A stretch of 64,000 nucleotides of DNA from an uncultured Bradyrhizobium sp. (GTDB lineage: Bacteria; Pseudomonadota; Alphaproteobacteria; Rhizobiales; Xanthobacteraceae): positions 1 through 64,000 of the forward strand of contig NZ_CAKZJO010000054.1 in NCBI RefSeq assembly GCF_936943645.1. The letters are read 5' to 3'. Both the position numbers and the translations under genes were made by a program. The notes under the pieces were generated by a model. That model was not told where the DNA came from, ran no database searches, and was given only the letters and a program-made list of their open reading frames with translations. Below, one piece after another: positions 55,801 through 63,907 of the stretch. Numbering within the stretch: position 1 is the first letter of the stretch; every line of letters starts with the position of its first letter.

Positions 55801-56907
55801 ACGCGCCGCCTCATCCGGCGCGACTTCCCGAAGATCGAGCAAGGCATAGTTTTCTCCACTCGCAACGTCGCGAGCGACGAGCGACTTGCCCAAGCCGCTG
55901 CCGCCGATGAGAAATGCGTGGCCCGCCGAGGCCAACGCTTGACGAACGGCCGTTGACAATTCGGGTCGCGGAATTGTCCCCGCTGGCTTCGGCAACTCTC
56001 CCAACGCAGCGAGCCAATCGGTATCGCTCGTTGAAATAGGAACCTTACCTCCATGCACCCCAGCAACGTCCAACAGCCCCGGCACGGCTTGAAAAATCGC
56101 CTGCGCCACTTGGTGCGACACAACTGTCTGTGTTGCCGCGTCTACCACCTCGTAAAAGTCTGCTCGTCGCAACACGCGCTGCGACATCTCTGGCAAGATG
56201 CTCTTTTGAAGAACGCGATACAGTATCGTGTCTGCTAAACGCCGCGCCACCATCGAGGCCAGGCTAAATTTCTCGCGCCCAATAACGATTAGGCGCTCTT
56301 CAAGCTCACGCAACACGCCACCTAAATCAGGCTGGCTACAATCCCAGTGAATCTTCTGAATTAACTCGTGGCGCAAAGCCTCATCGTCTCGCCCGCCAAC
56401 AAAGCCCGCGACCTCTTTCGCGAAGCTGCTACCCGTCAAGGCTCGCCGTAAGGGCTCGATCTCGGCGCCCGCAGCCGCTTTCCGCCAATAAGCAAGGCCT
56501 GCTTCACCTCCCGGGCGATCTTGTAGCTTCTGTTCCGTCCCGATGGCGGAGGTGGTCAGATAATGCAGTTGGACATCAAGGCTGGGATTCTTCGATTTAA
56601 GATCAACAAAAGCTGCGATGGCATCGCGCACGGCCCCCGTATTCAACGTGACTGAGCCGGAAGCTGCCGTGTCCTTCACCTGCACCGCTTTGAGGGCATC
56701 GCCCGCAACCGTGGCGTAATCCTCCGCAACCTCCAAATAGAGCGCCGCCGATGCATCAAGGTCGATCCAGGCGAGCGCGGCCACCGCGATCTGGTAGGCG
56801 TAACCTCTCAGCGAGGCTACAGCCTGCCGTGCGGTATCTCCCACGGGAGCGCTGTCCCGCGCGGTGCCGGGCGTAAAGGGGCCTTGGTCTTCTGGTTCCT
56901 TAGTCAA
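52828..56907 (-). CDS. Cap4-like nuclease-STAND NTPase-TPR protein (Avs-like)
   Basis: A 1359-residue protein. The N-terminus (about 30-120) has the Cap4/DUF4297 dsDNA-nuclease pattern: LRGYAYQ at 33-39, LEVAED at 58-63, AVQVKDT at 74-80. Walker A GGSGLGKS is at 335-342 and Walker B GIIFDDLN at 385-392, with AIVTAYRTPSQKTLTELG as the sensor-like element. The C-terminal 700 residues are TPR-like (ARAVEIFRRIGDRIGL, DWKQAEVWFGEAQKAAAKL). This order matches Avs-type sensors. Start MTKEPEDQGPF is the longest ATG without overlap. It lies directly upstream of the second giant, 169 bases apart, so both may be co-expressed. Confidence 0.8.
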   Translation of the reverse strand: MTKEPEDQGPFTPGTARDSAPVGDTARQAVASLRGYAYQIAVAALAWIDLDASAALYLEVAEDYATVAGDALKAVQVKDTAASGSVTLNTGAVRDAIAAFVDLKSKNPSLDVQLHYLTTSAIGTEQKLQDRPGGEAGLAYWRKAAAGAEIEPLRRALTGSSFAKEVAGFVGGRDDEALRHELIQKIHWDCSQPDLGGVLRELEERLIVIGREKFSLASMVARRLADTILYRVLQKSILPEMSQRVLRRADFYEVVDAATQTVVSHQVAQAIFQAVPGLLDVAGVHGGKVPISTSDTDWLAALGELPKPAGTIPRPELSTAVRQALASAGHAFLIGGSGLGKSLVARDVASGENYALLDLREVAPDEAARRLDMLLGRLGGLDVKGIIFDDLNCLENTYARVAFGRCLEALRRRDRTAIVTAYRTPSQKTLTELGSSAVAVLNVPYFSEADAGRIVEAAGGSPGQWGAIAFAAGAQGHPQLVHAFVMGMAVRGWRAEEFQKIVIQGFSSDDVEAEREAARRGMAIALSAEARALLYRLTLVIGRFTRDIALSLGSLEPRVPHAGEELDRLVGPWIEVVAPGQYRVSPLATNAGQGMLTAIEQTDVHALIVDRLLARRVIDPFGANMILTHAFIARSAHGLMAMAHAVLEADEKTTELLAEHFFMLPILRTDQPIFDENRAISVMLRLAQFKLAAIKEDGPAMKACAIALQSEIAAESDEEIKNALESMSLGIVLNTIGIAAHLPNWFTLLRRFKVLAETTPALEEVTENFHRKHREDGNLFGNLFSVGSASLPTVERLQEIIDALDGVSKEERAFWLSSFERPDHDVAILVNGPWSREQSSGAFDARSAAERFKHMAELAHEWGMRDLAIQCVVARVVMLDEYMDDLAGAHAVLDEGSSLLGSDVVLERARAKLYWRHKDNARAVEIFRRIGDRIGLTSAVDRAFVMREAAISAANIGDWKQAEVWFGEAQKAAAKLDMDGMQAMAVGLIADGAVAAYEAGNIDDALMGMSKCLDELRKLDPDASRRAAYCHRVARHTVLWLDTQTDGRVTLIDGKPIMMLPGSCSNPEPPASIVELPCGPLDLAWYMLAEAEISSGRQMGISASLRSKLELGPILFMEITIGNRRLAYHIRNGDAGGFAKHLEGYLAGLAVVEADGPSWRETFDIMAPPRGEIPALNRPFSVSAEAQAADAIVAFELAAFLTGRSDSATELQSALQATFGTSFPGKAVFEKRDGNPNGTLDMVVLSSMKQLRTGEHVEPRRIWEIGLRFFERARQSGFKGILVPLVATWMRIQWERIVEHESFRLSRPIISIPDIRSVLTKPGNDEAFAAALILRTAEAIGSPLAAAYIELLRGIADPK

Positions 56908-57282
56908 GTTTCACGAATGCCGTTGCGAAAGTGTGACGACCGTACTTTTGGCTGTAGAGGGGATGAGTTTCAACCAAAATTCGCTAAGACGCATTTGAGC
57001 TTCGGCATCACTCGTCGAAATCGTTCGTGAGTCGCTCGCCGGAGGCACTCGCACGAAGGGCTGCCGCTTCGCGGCACCGCTATCACTGCCCGTCGCGCGG
57101 GTGCCTGCACGACCGGTCTCGCGACAGCACTCGCTATCGGGTCCCGCCGTCATTGCATGCCGGCGTCGCTATCACTGCCCCGAAAGCGGGTGCCATCTTT
57201 CCCGCCGCCGCTTCGCTCTGGCGGTGCGGGTCTGACCTGCTTGCCAATACAGGCCAAGCTGATCGGCCTTCATCCGCCGCGG
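56908..57282. repeat. gene-less gap with 28-base direct repeat
   Basis: The gap between the Cap4-like gene start and the end of the next minus-strand gene is 375 bases. It carries a direct repeat whose copies begin CGCTATCACTGCCC and end GCGGGTGCC, at 57078-57105 and 57167-57194, next to CCGCTTCGC-type motifs. They look like a dispersed intergenic element. The promoter for the giant genes should lie near 56908-57000. Confidence 0.55.
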
Positions 57283-58362
57283 TCATGCTTGGGGCGCTCG
57301 CCGGAACAGCTCATATACTTGCTCGCGCAAGCGATCGTCGGCAGCTCCCTCGGGGTCGAGGAACGCGATAACACGGTCGGCTTGTACCTGAGAATTGCGC
57401 GGCAAGGCATTCACTTCGGACAGCTCTCCCGGCGTGAGAAAGCGGTGCAGGTGATTGTGCGGATTCGGAGGCACTTCCCAATTCCGCAGCCAGTTGCCAA
57501 GCAAGGCATTCCACGACATGCGCTTGTCGGCTTTCTTCTTGCGCACATACAAGGCATCGTAGTCGCGGAGTGCAACAAGGCTCGGCGCATCCAGTTCAGC
57601 CGTCATCCACGCATGAAACTGTTCGGTTCGAGCCCGATAGGCTGCAAAGACTTTACGGATATCGATCTTCTTCGGCTGCGCCTCCACATAAGATTTCATC
57701 GGCTTGTATTGCGCTTTGAAGCCGTCCCGATGCTCTTCGATAAGGCGCTCCAGCTCGGCGCGATCCAGCATGAACGTTGCTGATGCGCTTTTGGTCTTCG
57801 AAGCCCCGATGATGGTCCAACCGGCTTCGACCATATGAAGATGGTGCAGGAGGATACGAAGCCCTGTAACAAACTCATGCAAGCCGTCGTTGCCGAAGAT
57901 TTCCGCACGCTTGGCGGCGTAGTCGGGAAGTGCGTGCCGCTTTGTCACGCGGCGCGCATGCTCGACCAATGAAAGCGCGGCGTTCGCGGTCGCGAACAGC
58001 TCTTTTTGAATGATCTTCTCGAATTCTTCCGCCCGATCGCGATGATTTGGCGCGGCCCATCCATCGGACAGTGCGAAAGCCTGGAAGCTGTCGATCGCCG
58101 CTTGCAGGTCGTCAAAGCAGTGCTGAAGGATGGAAAGGCTCGTACGGTAGGAGTCACGGCGCTCGGCGAGCGGATAACCGCGATGATGCCGCATTACGTC
58201 ACCGAGCTCGGTGATGAATACACGCTCGATCGCTGCGGCAAGTTCCTCTGGCAAGGGAACATCGCTGGCCGCTATGTCGAGACAAAGCATCTCGCGGGCT
58301 GCCACCTCGCGCTGCTTCTGTTTCCTCTCGAGTTCGATCAACAATTCGACGTTCAATTCCAT
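57283..58362 (-). CDS. hypothetical protein of defence region
   Basis: A 359-residue soluble, helical protein. An N-terminal helix with coiled-coil character (MELNVELLIELERKQKQREV) is followed by helices ALSDGWAAPNHRDRAEEFE, ATANAALSLVEHARRVTKRHALPDY and a region GLHEFVTGLRILLHHLHMVEAGW that could be HEPN-like, then WTIIGASKTKSASATFMLDRAELERLI. The C-terminus is charged (ERKK, RLREQVYELFRRAPQA). ATG 58362 has GGGAGTG upstream; GTG 58371 is possible. It is divergent from nothing close. Function unknown. Confidence 0.65.
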   Translation of the reverse strand: MELNVELLIELERKQKQREVAAREMLCLDIAASDVPLPEELAAAIERVFITELGDVMRHHRGYPLAERRDSYRTSLSILQHCFDDLQAAIDSFQAFALSDGWAAPNHRDRAEEFEKIIQKELFATANAALSLVEHARRVTKRHALPDYAAKRAEIFGNDGLHEFVTGLRILLHHLHMVEAGWTIIGASKTKSASATFMLDRAELERLIEEHRDGFKAQYKPMKSYVEAQPKKIDIRKVFAAYRARTEQFHAWMTAELDAPSLVALRDYDALYVRKKKADKRMSWNALLGNWLRNWEVPPNPHNHLHRFLTPGELSEVNALPRNSQVQADRVIAFLDPEGAADDRLREQVYELFRRAPQA

Positions 58363-58806
58363 CCTAGACACTCCCGAACAAATCGGCGAGGCATCGCGCT
58401 TCGGTGACCTACTTCACAGTCGCCAAGCGAAATTCGAGAGAAGCTCGAACCGCAGCTTGCGGGATACATGATCCCGATGGTCATGCCATCCCGTACGTTG
58501 AACCAAGCGTCAGCAAACATCGACCAAAATGAGCCACGACTATTTTGCTCCACTCGCCGAGAATGCATTTTTAACGTGCTATCCTGAATTTCACAGGAAG
58601 TTCATCCTGGCGGCCGTCTGGCGCCGCCTTGAGGCCCGCATTATCTGCGAAGCCTGGTTCTGTGACCCCGAAGCAACACTCCCGGCCAATTCGCCACTGG
58701 CTTCCCTGAACCGAGTTCCAAACCCTGAGTTGAATCAGCTATCGTTAACCATTGTTTTTGACGCTTTCGGAGCGAGTTTCCCTCAAACTTCCCGGAGTTC
58801 GCCGAA
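58363..58806. other. gap without a certain gene
   Basis: This 444-base stretch has no clear gene. A 102-codon open frame at 58529-58837 (plus, starting MSHDYFAPLAENAF) has no ribosome site and ends inside the next gene. It could be a relic. The promoters for the flanking divergent genes should lie here. Confidence 0.35.
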
Positions 58807-59319
58807 ATGGTTTCGGTCTCACGCAACGCCGCCATGACCCCTCCGGAAGTTACCATCACCGCCGAGCAGCGCGCCAGCGCGCCCCTCGATGACCGTGAAA
58901 TTCACGTTCTCGCGACGACGTTCGGCGTCGCCGGGAGCGATCTTTCCGTTGGGCCTCACCCGCTCGATACCAACCTCGATGCGCTGGCGATCAAGTTCCG
59001 CCACGGCATCAATTTGCCATCGGCTCTGGCAGCCTTCTTCAATTCCGATTTTTATGATGTGCCAGCAGCGATCGACAGGCTCGACCTTCACTACACCCCC
59101 AATCGCTTTGCCTACATTGATCCGGACGATTTCGGGCTCCGGCTGTTCCTGTCCGTCCCAAGGGATGACCGCGCCGCGATGATTGGTAAGATCACTGGCC
59201 GCTCAGAAGACATCGGCTATGTGATCGAACACCCTGAAATCCTTTTTATGATGCGGCCGAACCCGAACTATCGCAAGGCGCGGCGCGAGCTGGAGCAAGG
59301 TTACTTGCCGGCGCTCTGA
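58807..59319 (+). CDS. hypothetical protein
   Basis: A 170-residue soluble protein with no recognised family. It has DDREIHVLATTFGVAGSDLSVGP, a Gly/His-containing FRHGINLPSALAAFFNSDFYDVPAAI, and a charged C-terminus (NYRKARRELEQGYLPAL). ATG 58807 has GGAG upstream. It is convergent with the next gene, overlapping by 19 bases. Its place between defence genes gives no further clue. Confidence 0.6.
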   Translation: MVSVSRNAAMTPPEVTITAEQRASAPLDDREIHVLATTFGVAGSDLSVGPHPLDTNLDALAIKFRHGINLPSALAAFFNSDFYDVPAAIDRLDLHYTPNRFAYIDPDDFGLRLFLSVPRDDRAAMIGKITGRSEDIGYVIEHPEILFMMRPNPNYRKARRELEQGYLPAL

Positions 59320-60287
59320 GACTGCTTGATCTTCTCAAAAAGCGCGGCAATCCCGTATTTATCGGTCGATGGATTCTTCCCACCCTGATGGCCGTAGTAG
59401 AATAAGTCTTCCATCCACTCGCGATAGGAAGCTGCAATATCTGCGTTGCGTATATACATATGCGACGCCGCCTGCCTGGATCGCTCTGTCTTTCGAATCG
59501 TCTTGAAGATGTGATCGCCGATCACGAAGTAGTCCTTCGACATGGTCGCCACCATGCGCGTCACGTCGAACTCGCGATCAGCCCAGTCCAGTTTCTCGCG
59601 CTCCCGCGCGATCTTCCAGAAAATTGCCAGGCGGTCCGTTAGCTCCTTTTCCAAGAGATCCACTTCGTCGTCGGTGTACTGCAAGATCAAGCGCAATCCA
59701 CCGCGCCTACCTTCAAGCGCAAGCTCCGAAAGCCTTTCGAAGAATGGCCGATTGATCTGAGCAACCCGGTCCCGCGTCGGCTGCGATCCGCCGTCCGGTT
59801 TCGCGAACAGGTTCAGGTGCGACGTGCAATAGATCGGATCAAGGAGGCTCGCGCTTTGAAGGTCGGAGACAAGCCGCAATCGGAATTCCGCAAACTCCAC
59901 CGCATTCCCGAATTTCTTTATCTCGAAGTTAGACGGAAGAAGCGATACGGTCTCCCGCGCGATGCTTCGCGCGAAGGAATCGGAGGAAGCGCTGTCCGCC
60001 CAGACTGCTTTTCCGACTTCATCCGTGATCCGCTTGGCAAAGGGTTCGGGGGACTCTCTAAGCCAGTCCGCCGCTGTGTCGCAGAGAATCACAATCGCGA
60101 CGGCGATCGGGAGTACAAGGGTGAGAATGGCCACCAGGATGATGTGATCCCGCTCGTGGGATTCGGAGCCTGGGTGCGTGTAGTCGTAATACACAATGGC
60201 CCCTGCCGCGATCACCGTCGCCAGGCCGAGGGTTAGCGTCATTCGACGCGATAGGAGCCTCCAGGCCGCAACAAAAAATGCCTTCAT
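59301..60287 (-). CDS. two-helix membrane protein with cytoplasmic domain
   Basis: A 328-residue protein with two membrane helices near the N-terminus (TLTLGLATVIAAGAIVYYDYT, about 16-36; IILVAILTLVLPIAVAIVILC, about 50-70) and a cytoplasmic domain of about 250 residues that is mainly helical (RLAIFWKIAREREKLDWADREFDVTRMV, ASYREWMEDLFYYG). It resembles membrane proteins of unknown function with a conserved RRGGLRLILQYTDDEVDLLE segment. The start at 60287 was chosen because the upstream extension is basic and of different character. No family is recognised. Confidence 0.65.
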   Translation of the reverse strand: MKAFFVAAWRLLSRRMTLTLGLATVIAAGAIVYYDYTHPGSESHERDHIILVAILTLVLPIAVAIVILCDTAADWLRESPEPFAKRITDEVGKAVWADSASSDSFARSIARETVSLLPSNFEIKKFGNAVEFAEFRLRLVSDLQSASLLDPIYCTSHLNLFAKPDGGSQPTRDRVAQINRPFFERLSELALEGRRGGLRLILQYTDDEVDLLEKELTDRLAIFWKIAREREKLDWADREFDVTRMVATMSKDYFVIGDHIFKTIRKTERSRQAASHMYIRNADIAASYREWMEDLFYYGHQGGKNPSTDKYGIAALFEKIKQSQSAGK

Positions 60288-60450
60288 GAAAAGCGTTTTC
60301 CTCCCCCAAAGGAACGCGAAAAAACGTCTTTTTGTCGGTTCTACACGTAACTTTCTGTCTTGCAACCAGAAATACGCATATTTTCCTTTGTTAATTGGCA
60401 CAAAAAGCTGGTTGGCGGTGCTTCCTGGCTCGAACTACCGGCGCCGCCCT

Positions 60451-61461
60451 TCAGAGATCCGGCAAATATCGCTCGTCAAACTCCGCCAGAGCATCCATGG
60501 GATCAATCGGCTGTCCCCAGATCGCCTGACGCTCATCGGCCGGTTTATTCCAGAAGTCGCCGAGAGCGGTCTTGCTCGTGAAGTACGGCCAGAGGCGATC
60601 GTTCAGTACGATGCGGGCGAGCGTCGTGCGGGCGATGTGCTCGATGATGGCTTCCTTCTTGGTGAGGTTGACCTGTGTAGGCCGCGTCAGCGGATCGAGA
60701 TAGCGGTCCTCATGCAGGTGCTCGACCGAGCTGCGCACGTCGTAAATCTCACCCATGAGGTCCTGATGGCGCGGACCGATGAATAGCTGCGTGCGGCTCC
60801 TGAAATCCTTCCGGCCCTGGCCGGGGCCCGTGGTGACGAAGCCGTCGATGCAGCGGGCGTACTGGTGGATACGCTTAAGGAGGTCCGCTTCTGTCCGCGT
60901 ATGGCAGTAGAGGTGAAGCACGCGATTGAAGCGCCAGCGATTGCTGCCCTGCCGTGTGGCCAACATCCGCTCATATTGCCCGGCGGTCGCCGCCGCCGCC
61001 TCGAACTGCTCCGCCGTGACATCGGGGTATGGACGGAAGTCGTTCGGGACCGGAGGGTCGAGATCCTGCTGTTGCCTCAAGCCCACTTCGCCATCGCGGC
61101 ATGATCCTGTCAGGATGACCGGCTTGTGGGCGGTTGCGAAGGTGCTGCTGAGGAGCAGGCCCCGGTAGAAGGCCCATAGCCGGTTGGCGAGCAGGATATT
61201 CTCGCCGTCCAGAATGTCGGGCGTCGCCGAGCGAAGCTTGCAGGCGATGAAGAGATCGCAGGCTTCGACTTCCTCGACGCGGATGCTTCCCAGCCATTCG
61301 CGCCATTCATCCGGCACCTTGAAGTCCGCGCCGCCGATGATCTGGAAATTGGGCTCAAGATCGAGGTGCCCGACCTTAGGGTCCGTGACCTTTATGTTCA
61401 GGCCGAGAAGCGCGTACTTCTCGCCGTCGCTGATCCAGCCGGGTGGAGGTTTGGGTGCCAT
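60451..61461 (-). CDS. hypothetical protein divergent from ardC
   Basis: A 336-residue soluble protein. It begins MAPKPPPGWISDGEKYALLGL, has DEWREWLGSIRVEEVEACDLFIACKLR and ends with a helical region (KKEAIIEHIARTTLARIVLNDRLWPYF, KPADERQAIWGQPIDPMDALAEFDERYL). The segment DVRSSVEHLHEDRYL contains an R-x-x-V-E-H pattern reminiscent of HEPN-like proteins. It is divergent from ardC with a 318-base gap. Function unknown. Confidence 0.6.
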   Translation of the reverse strand: MAPKPPPGWISDGEKYALLGLNIKVTDPKVGHLDLEPNFQIIGGADFKVPDEWREWLGSIRVEEVEACDLFIACKLRSATPDILDGENILLANRLWAFYRGLLLSSTFATAHKPVILTGSCRDGEVGLRQQQDLDPPVPNDFRPYPDVTAEQFEAAAATAGQYERMLATRQGSNRWRFNRVLHLYCHTRTEADLLKRIHQYARCIDGFVTTGPGQGRKDFRSRTQLFIGPRHQDLMGEIYDVRSSVEHLHEDRYLDPLTRPTQVNLTKKEAIIEHIARTTLARIVLNDRLWPYFTSKTALGDFWNKPADERQAIWGQPIDPMDALAEFDERYLPDL

Positions 61462-61779
61462 GGGCGCACTAGACAGCACCCGATGAAGCTTTCGCAAGCC
61501 CCGGATCGAGCAGAGTTGCTTGCCCGGCGGTTCATTCGGGATGGGCTGTCAAACCTTGCAGCCCGCACATCGTGCGATCAATCGTGGGAGCGGGCCAGAG
61601 CGGGCCGGTGCTGTCGAGACCGCTCGCTTCCGCGCGCGCCGGCTGTGCCGGCGGCTTGTGCAGCTCGCGCCGCCTCCGGCGGTGCGAAGACGCAGTCCCG
61701 ACAGCCCCGCCAATCCGCTCCGGCTTTCCGAACCACGATCCGCACGATTGGCGTGCGGACTTCAACGGAAGGACAGCCC
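61462..61779. promoter_or_regulatory. shared upstream region of ardC
   Basis: A 318-base gap between divergent genes. It is GC-rich with CGGC-type short inverted repeats (for example CCGGCTGTGCCGG near 61640). It must hold promoters for both genes. An RBS GGAAGGA precedes ardC at 61767-61773. No known operator was recognised. Confidence 0.4.
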
Positions 61780-62682
61780 ATGAATCCCGAAAATTCCTCA
61801 ACGCCGCGCCGCGACATCTATGCACGCGTCACGAACCAGATCGTGGCCGAGCTGGAGCGCGGTGTGCTGCCATGGATCAAGCCCTGGCATGCATCGCATC
61901 TTAACGGCCGCGTGCAGATGCCCCTGCGTCACAACGGCTTGCCCTACAAAGGCATCAACGTGATTGCGCTCTGGATGGCTTCGGTCGGGCGTGGCTATTC
62001 ATCGCCAAGCTGGATGACGTACCGCCAGGCTCATGAGCTGGGCGGACAGGTGAGACGAGGCGAGACGGGCGAGCTTGTCGTCTATGCTGGCACTCTGAAC
62101 AAGCCTTCGGAAGGCGAAGGCGGCGAGGATGACCCACGCGAGATCCACTACCTGCGTGGCTACGTCGTGTTCAATGCCGACCAGATCGATGGCCTGCCGG
62201 AGCAATACCGGCCGCAGGCAACCGCCCTGCCCGAGGCTCCGGAACGCATTGCGAAGGCCGAGAGCTTTCTTGATGCGGTGAAGGCCGAGGTCCGGCACGG
62301 TGGTGATAAGGCCTACTACGCAGGCGGAGACGATTATATCCAGATGCCGCCCTTCGAAATATTCCGCGATGCTCTCAGCTATTATGCGACGCGCGCACAC
62401 GAGACGGTGCACTGGACGTCGCACAAATCCCGGCTCGACCGGACCTTCGACCGCAAGCGCTTCGGCGATGAAGGCTATGCGATGGAAGAGCTCGTTGCGG
62501 AGCTCGGTGCGGCTTTCCTCTGCTCGGCTCTGGAGCTGACGCCGGAGGTGATGCCCAATCATGCCTCGTATATCGACACCTGGCTGGAAGTGCTGCTGCA
62601 CGACAAGCGCGCGATCTTCACCGCTGCGGCGCATGCCCAGCGGGCCGCGGATTACCTGCACGGCCTCCAGGGCGGAGGCTAA
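61780..62682 (+). CDS. ardC: ArdC-type antirestriction protein
   Basis: ArdC proteins protect incoming DNA from restriction, typically on conjugative plasmids. The 300-residue product has the N-terminal ssDNA-binding domain (DIYARVTNQIVAELERGVLPWIKPW, 12-36; LPYKGINVIALWMA, 54-67; MTYRQAHELGGQVRRGETGELVVY, 79-102), and the C-terminal zincin-like metallopeptidase with HETVHW at 207-212 and the third ligand region EELVAELGAAF at 236-246. Length is normal. The start at 61780 follows GGAAGGA. In this window it is the only clear countermeasure gene beside a defence island, which suits a mobile-element origin. Confidence 0.9.
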   Translation: MNPENSSTPRRDIYARVTNQIVAELERGVLPWIKPWHASHLNGRVQMPLRHNGLPYKGINVIALWMASVGRGYSSPSWMTYRQAHELGGQVRRGETGELVVYAGTLNKPSEGEGGEDDPREIHYLRGYVVFNADQIDGLPEQYRPQATALPEAPERIAKAESFLDAVKAEVRHGGDKAYYAGGDDYIQMPPFEIFRDALSYYATRAHETVHWTSHKSRLDRTFDRKRFGDEGYAMEELVAELGAAFLCSALELTPEVMPNHASYIDTWLEVLLHDKRAIFTAAAHAQRAADYLHGLQGGG

Positions 62683-62805
62683 GGCCGCCCCACGATTCAT
62701 GATCAAGGGCGCCTGCTAATACGTTGTTTTGCTTGAAAAAGCGCGGATTAACGGCGCTTTCAAGCCTTTGCTTTATATTAGCGGTCTTCAGCCTGATCGG
62801 ACTTT

Positions 62806-63243
62806 ATGCCGGACGACGACAAGCCAAGATCGAAATACGAATGCCTCGTTGAGGCCGCTTCCAACTCCGGGGTGGGCGATCTGCTGCCGAAGATCAAGGC
62901 CGGAACATACGTAGGAGAACGCGACGCGCTCCCGCGTCCCGGCGTGCCGCAGATTGACGGCACCACCTTCGAGTACGAGGCCGAGAATGGCAAGCGCGTC
63001 TGGGTCTGGGCGGCGGATGCTCACCAGAGCGACGACAAGGAAAAGCCGACCGAGCGCAAGCAGTTTCAGATCTCGGAAAGCGGGGAGAAGACCGTTATAG
63101 ACGCGCTCACTGCCGGTCAGCAAAATCTTGAAACCGGCCAAGCGAGCCCGCCCGATGATGCCTTCAGGAAGCAGCCAAAGCCCGGCACGATTCCTGAGAC
63201 CACGGACAAGTTTCTGAAGTGCCGTGACCCTAAAATGTCTTGA
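62806..63243 (+). CDS. hypothetical protein after ardC
   Basis: A 145-residue soluble acidic protein, MPDDDKPRSKYECLVEAA at the start. The middle is beta-like (TTFEYEAENGKRVWVWAADAHQ), and the C-half is charged with KQFQISESGEKTVIDAL and ends CRDPKMS. It lies 123 bases after ardC, same strand. No family is recognised. Confidence 0.55.
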   Translation: MPDDDKPRSKYECLVEAASNSGVGDLLPKIKAGTYVGERDALPRPGVPQIDGTTFEYEAENGKRVWVWAADAHQSDDKEKPTERKQFQISESGEKTVIDALTAGQQNLETGQASPPDDAFRKQPKPGTIPETTDKFLKCRDPKMS

Positions 63244-63425
63244 TGCGCTAACGGTCAGGATATCGACGGTCCGAGTATGCGATGCGCGGGTAGCGAGGCA
63301 GCTCCTGAACCCGATGAACCGGAAACGGGACGCGCGGCCGCCGCTTCAGGAAACCATCGCCGCTTGATGTGACTTACCGTAGAGTCATCCTTACCAAAGC
63401 TGCTTGTCCCGGAAAGCCATCACGC

Positions 63426-63893
63426 GTGAACCGCAACACTCTTCGTCTTGTCCTGTTTCTTATTGTCACCGTCGGCGGCGGTCTTCTCATTGGCGTGCTC
63501 AATATTCCGGGGCCGTGGTACGCAGCTCTCGCCAAGCCGTCCTTCAATCCGCCGAACTGGGTATTCGGCCCGGCCTGGACGGTCCTTTATATCGTGATCG
63601 CGATTGCAGGATGGCGCGTGACGCGGAATGGCTGGAACGACCGGATGGCCGTAGTCTGGATCGCGCAGCTCGTCCTCAATTTTCTCTGGTCGCCGACCTT
63701 CTTCTCGCTGCACGCGATTCGCGCAGCGCTCATCATCATCGCGCTGATGCTTGTTTGCATCCTGGCATTCATCGGAGTGGGGCTTCGCCGCGACCGCCTC
63801 GCGGCCCTGCTATTTGTCCCTTACGCTGCATGGATCACGTTCGCGCTGACACTGAACTCGGCGATCCTCCAGCTCAATGGACCGGGTGGCTGA
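63426..63893 (+). CDS. TspO/MBR family protein
   Basis: A 155-residue inner-membrane protein with five hydrophobic helices: LRLVLFLIVTVGGGLLIGVL, WTVLYIVIAIAGWRV, VVWIAQLVLNFLWSPTFF, ALIIIALMLVCILAFIGV and AALLFVPYAAWITFALTLN. The signature WYAALAKPSFNPPNWVFGPAWT at about 31-52 is typical of TspO, a porphyrin- and tryptophan-rich sensory protein that binds tetrapyrroles. GTG 63426 gives the usual short N-terminus; an upstream in-frame GTG 63369 is possible. Stress or haem handling is the usual role. Confidence 0.85.
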   Translation: MNRNTLRLVLFLIVTVGGGLLIGVLNIPGPWYAALAKPSFNPPNWVFGPAWTVLYIVIAIAGWRVTRNGWNDRMAVVWIAQLVLNFLWSPTFFSLHAIRAALIIIALMLVCILAFIGVGLRRDRLAALLFVPYAAWITFALTLNSAILQLNGPGG

Positions 63894-63907
63894 TTGCAGC
63901 CGGCCCG

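Noticed and set aside
57078..57194. Possible CRISPR-like direct repeat
   Set aside because: Only two copies, palindromic and with unequal surroundings; a dispersed intergenic element is more likely.
58529..58837. 102-codon plus-strand frame
   Set aside because: No ribosome site, ends inside the next gene, no recognisable motif; noted only in the gap entry.
61366..61779. Upstream extension of the ardC frame
   Set aside because: No homology sense; ATG 61780 has GGAAGGA and gives a normal ArdC.
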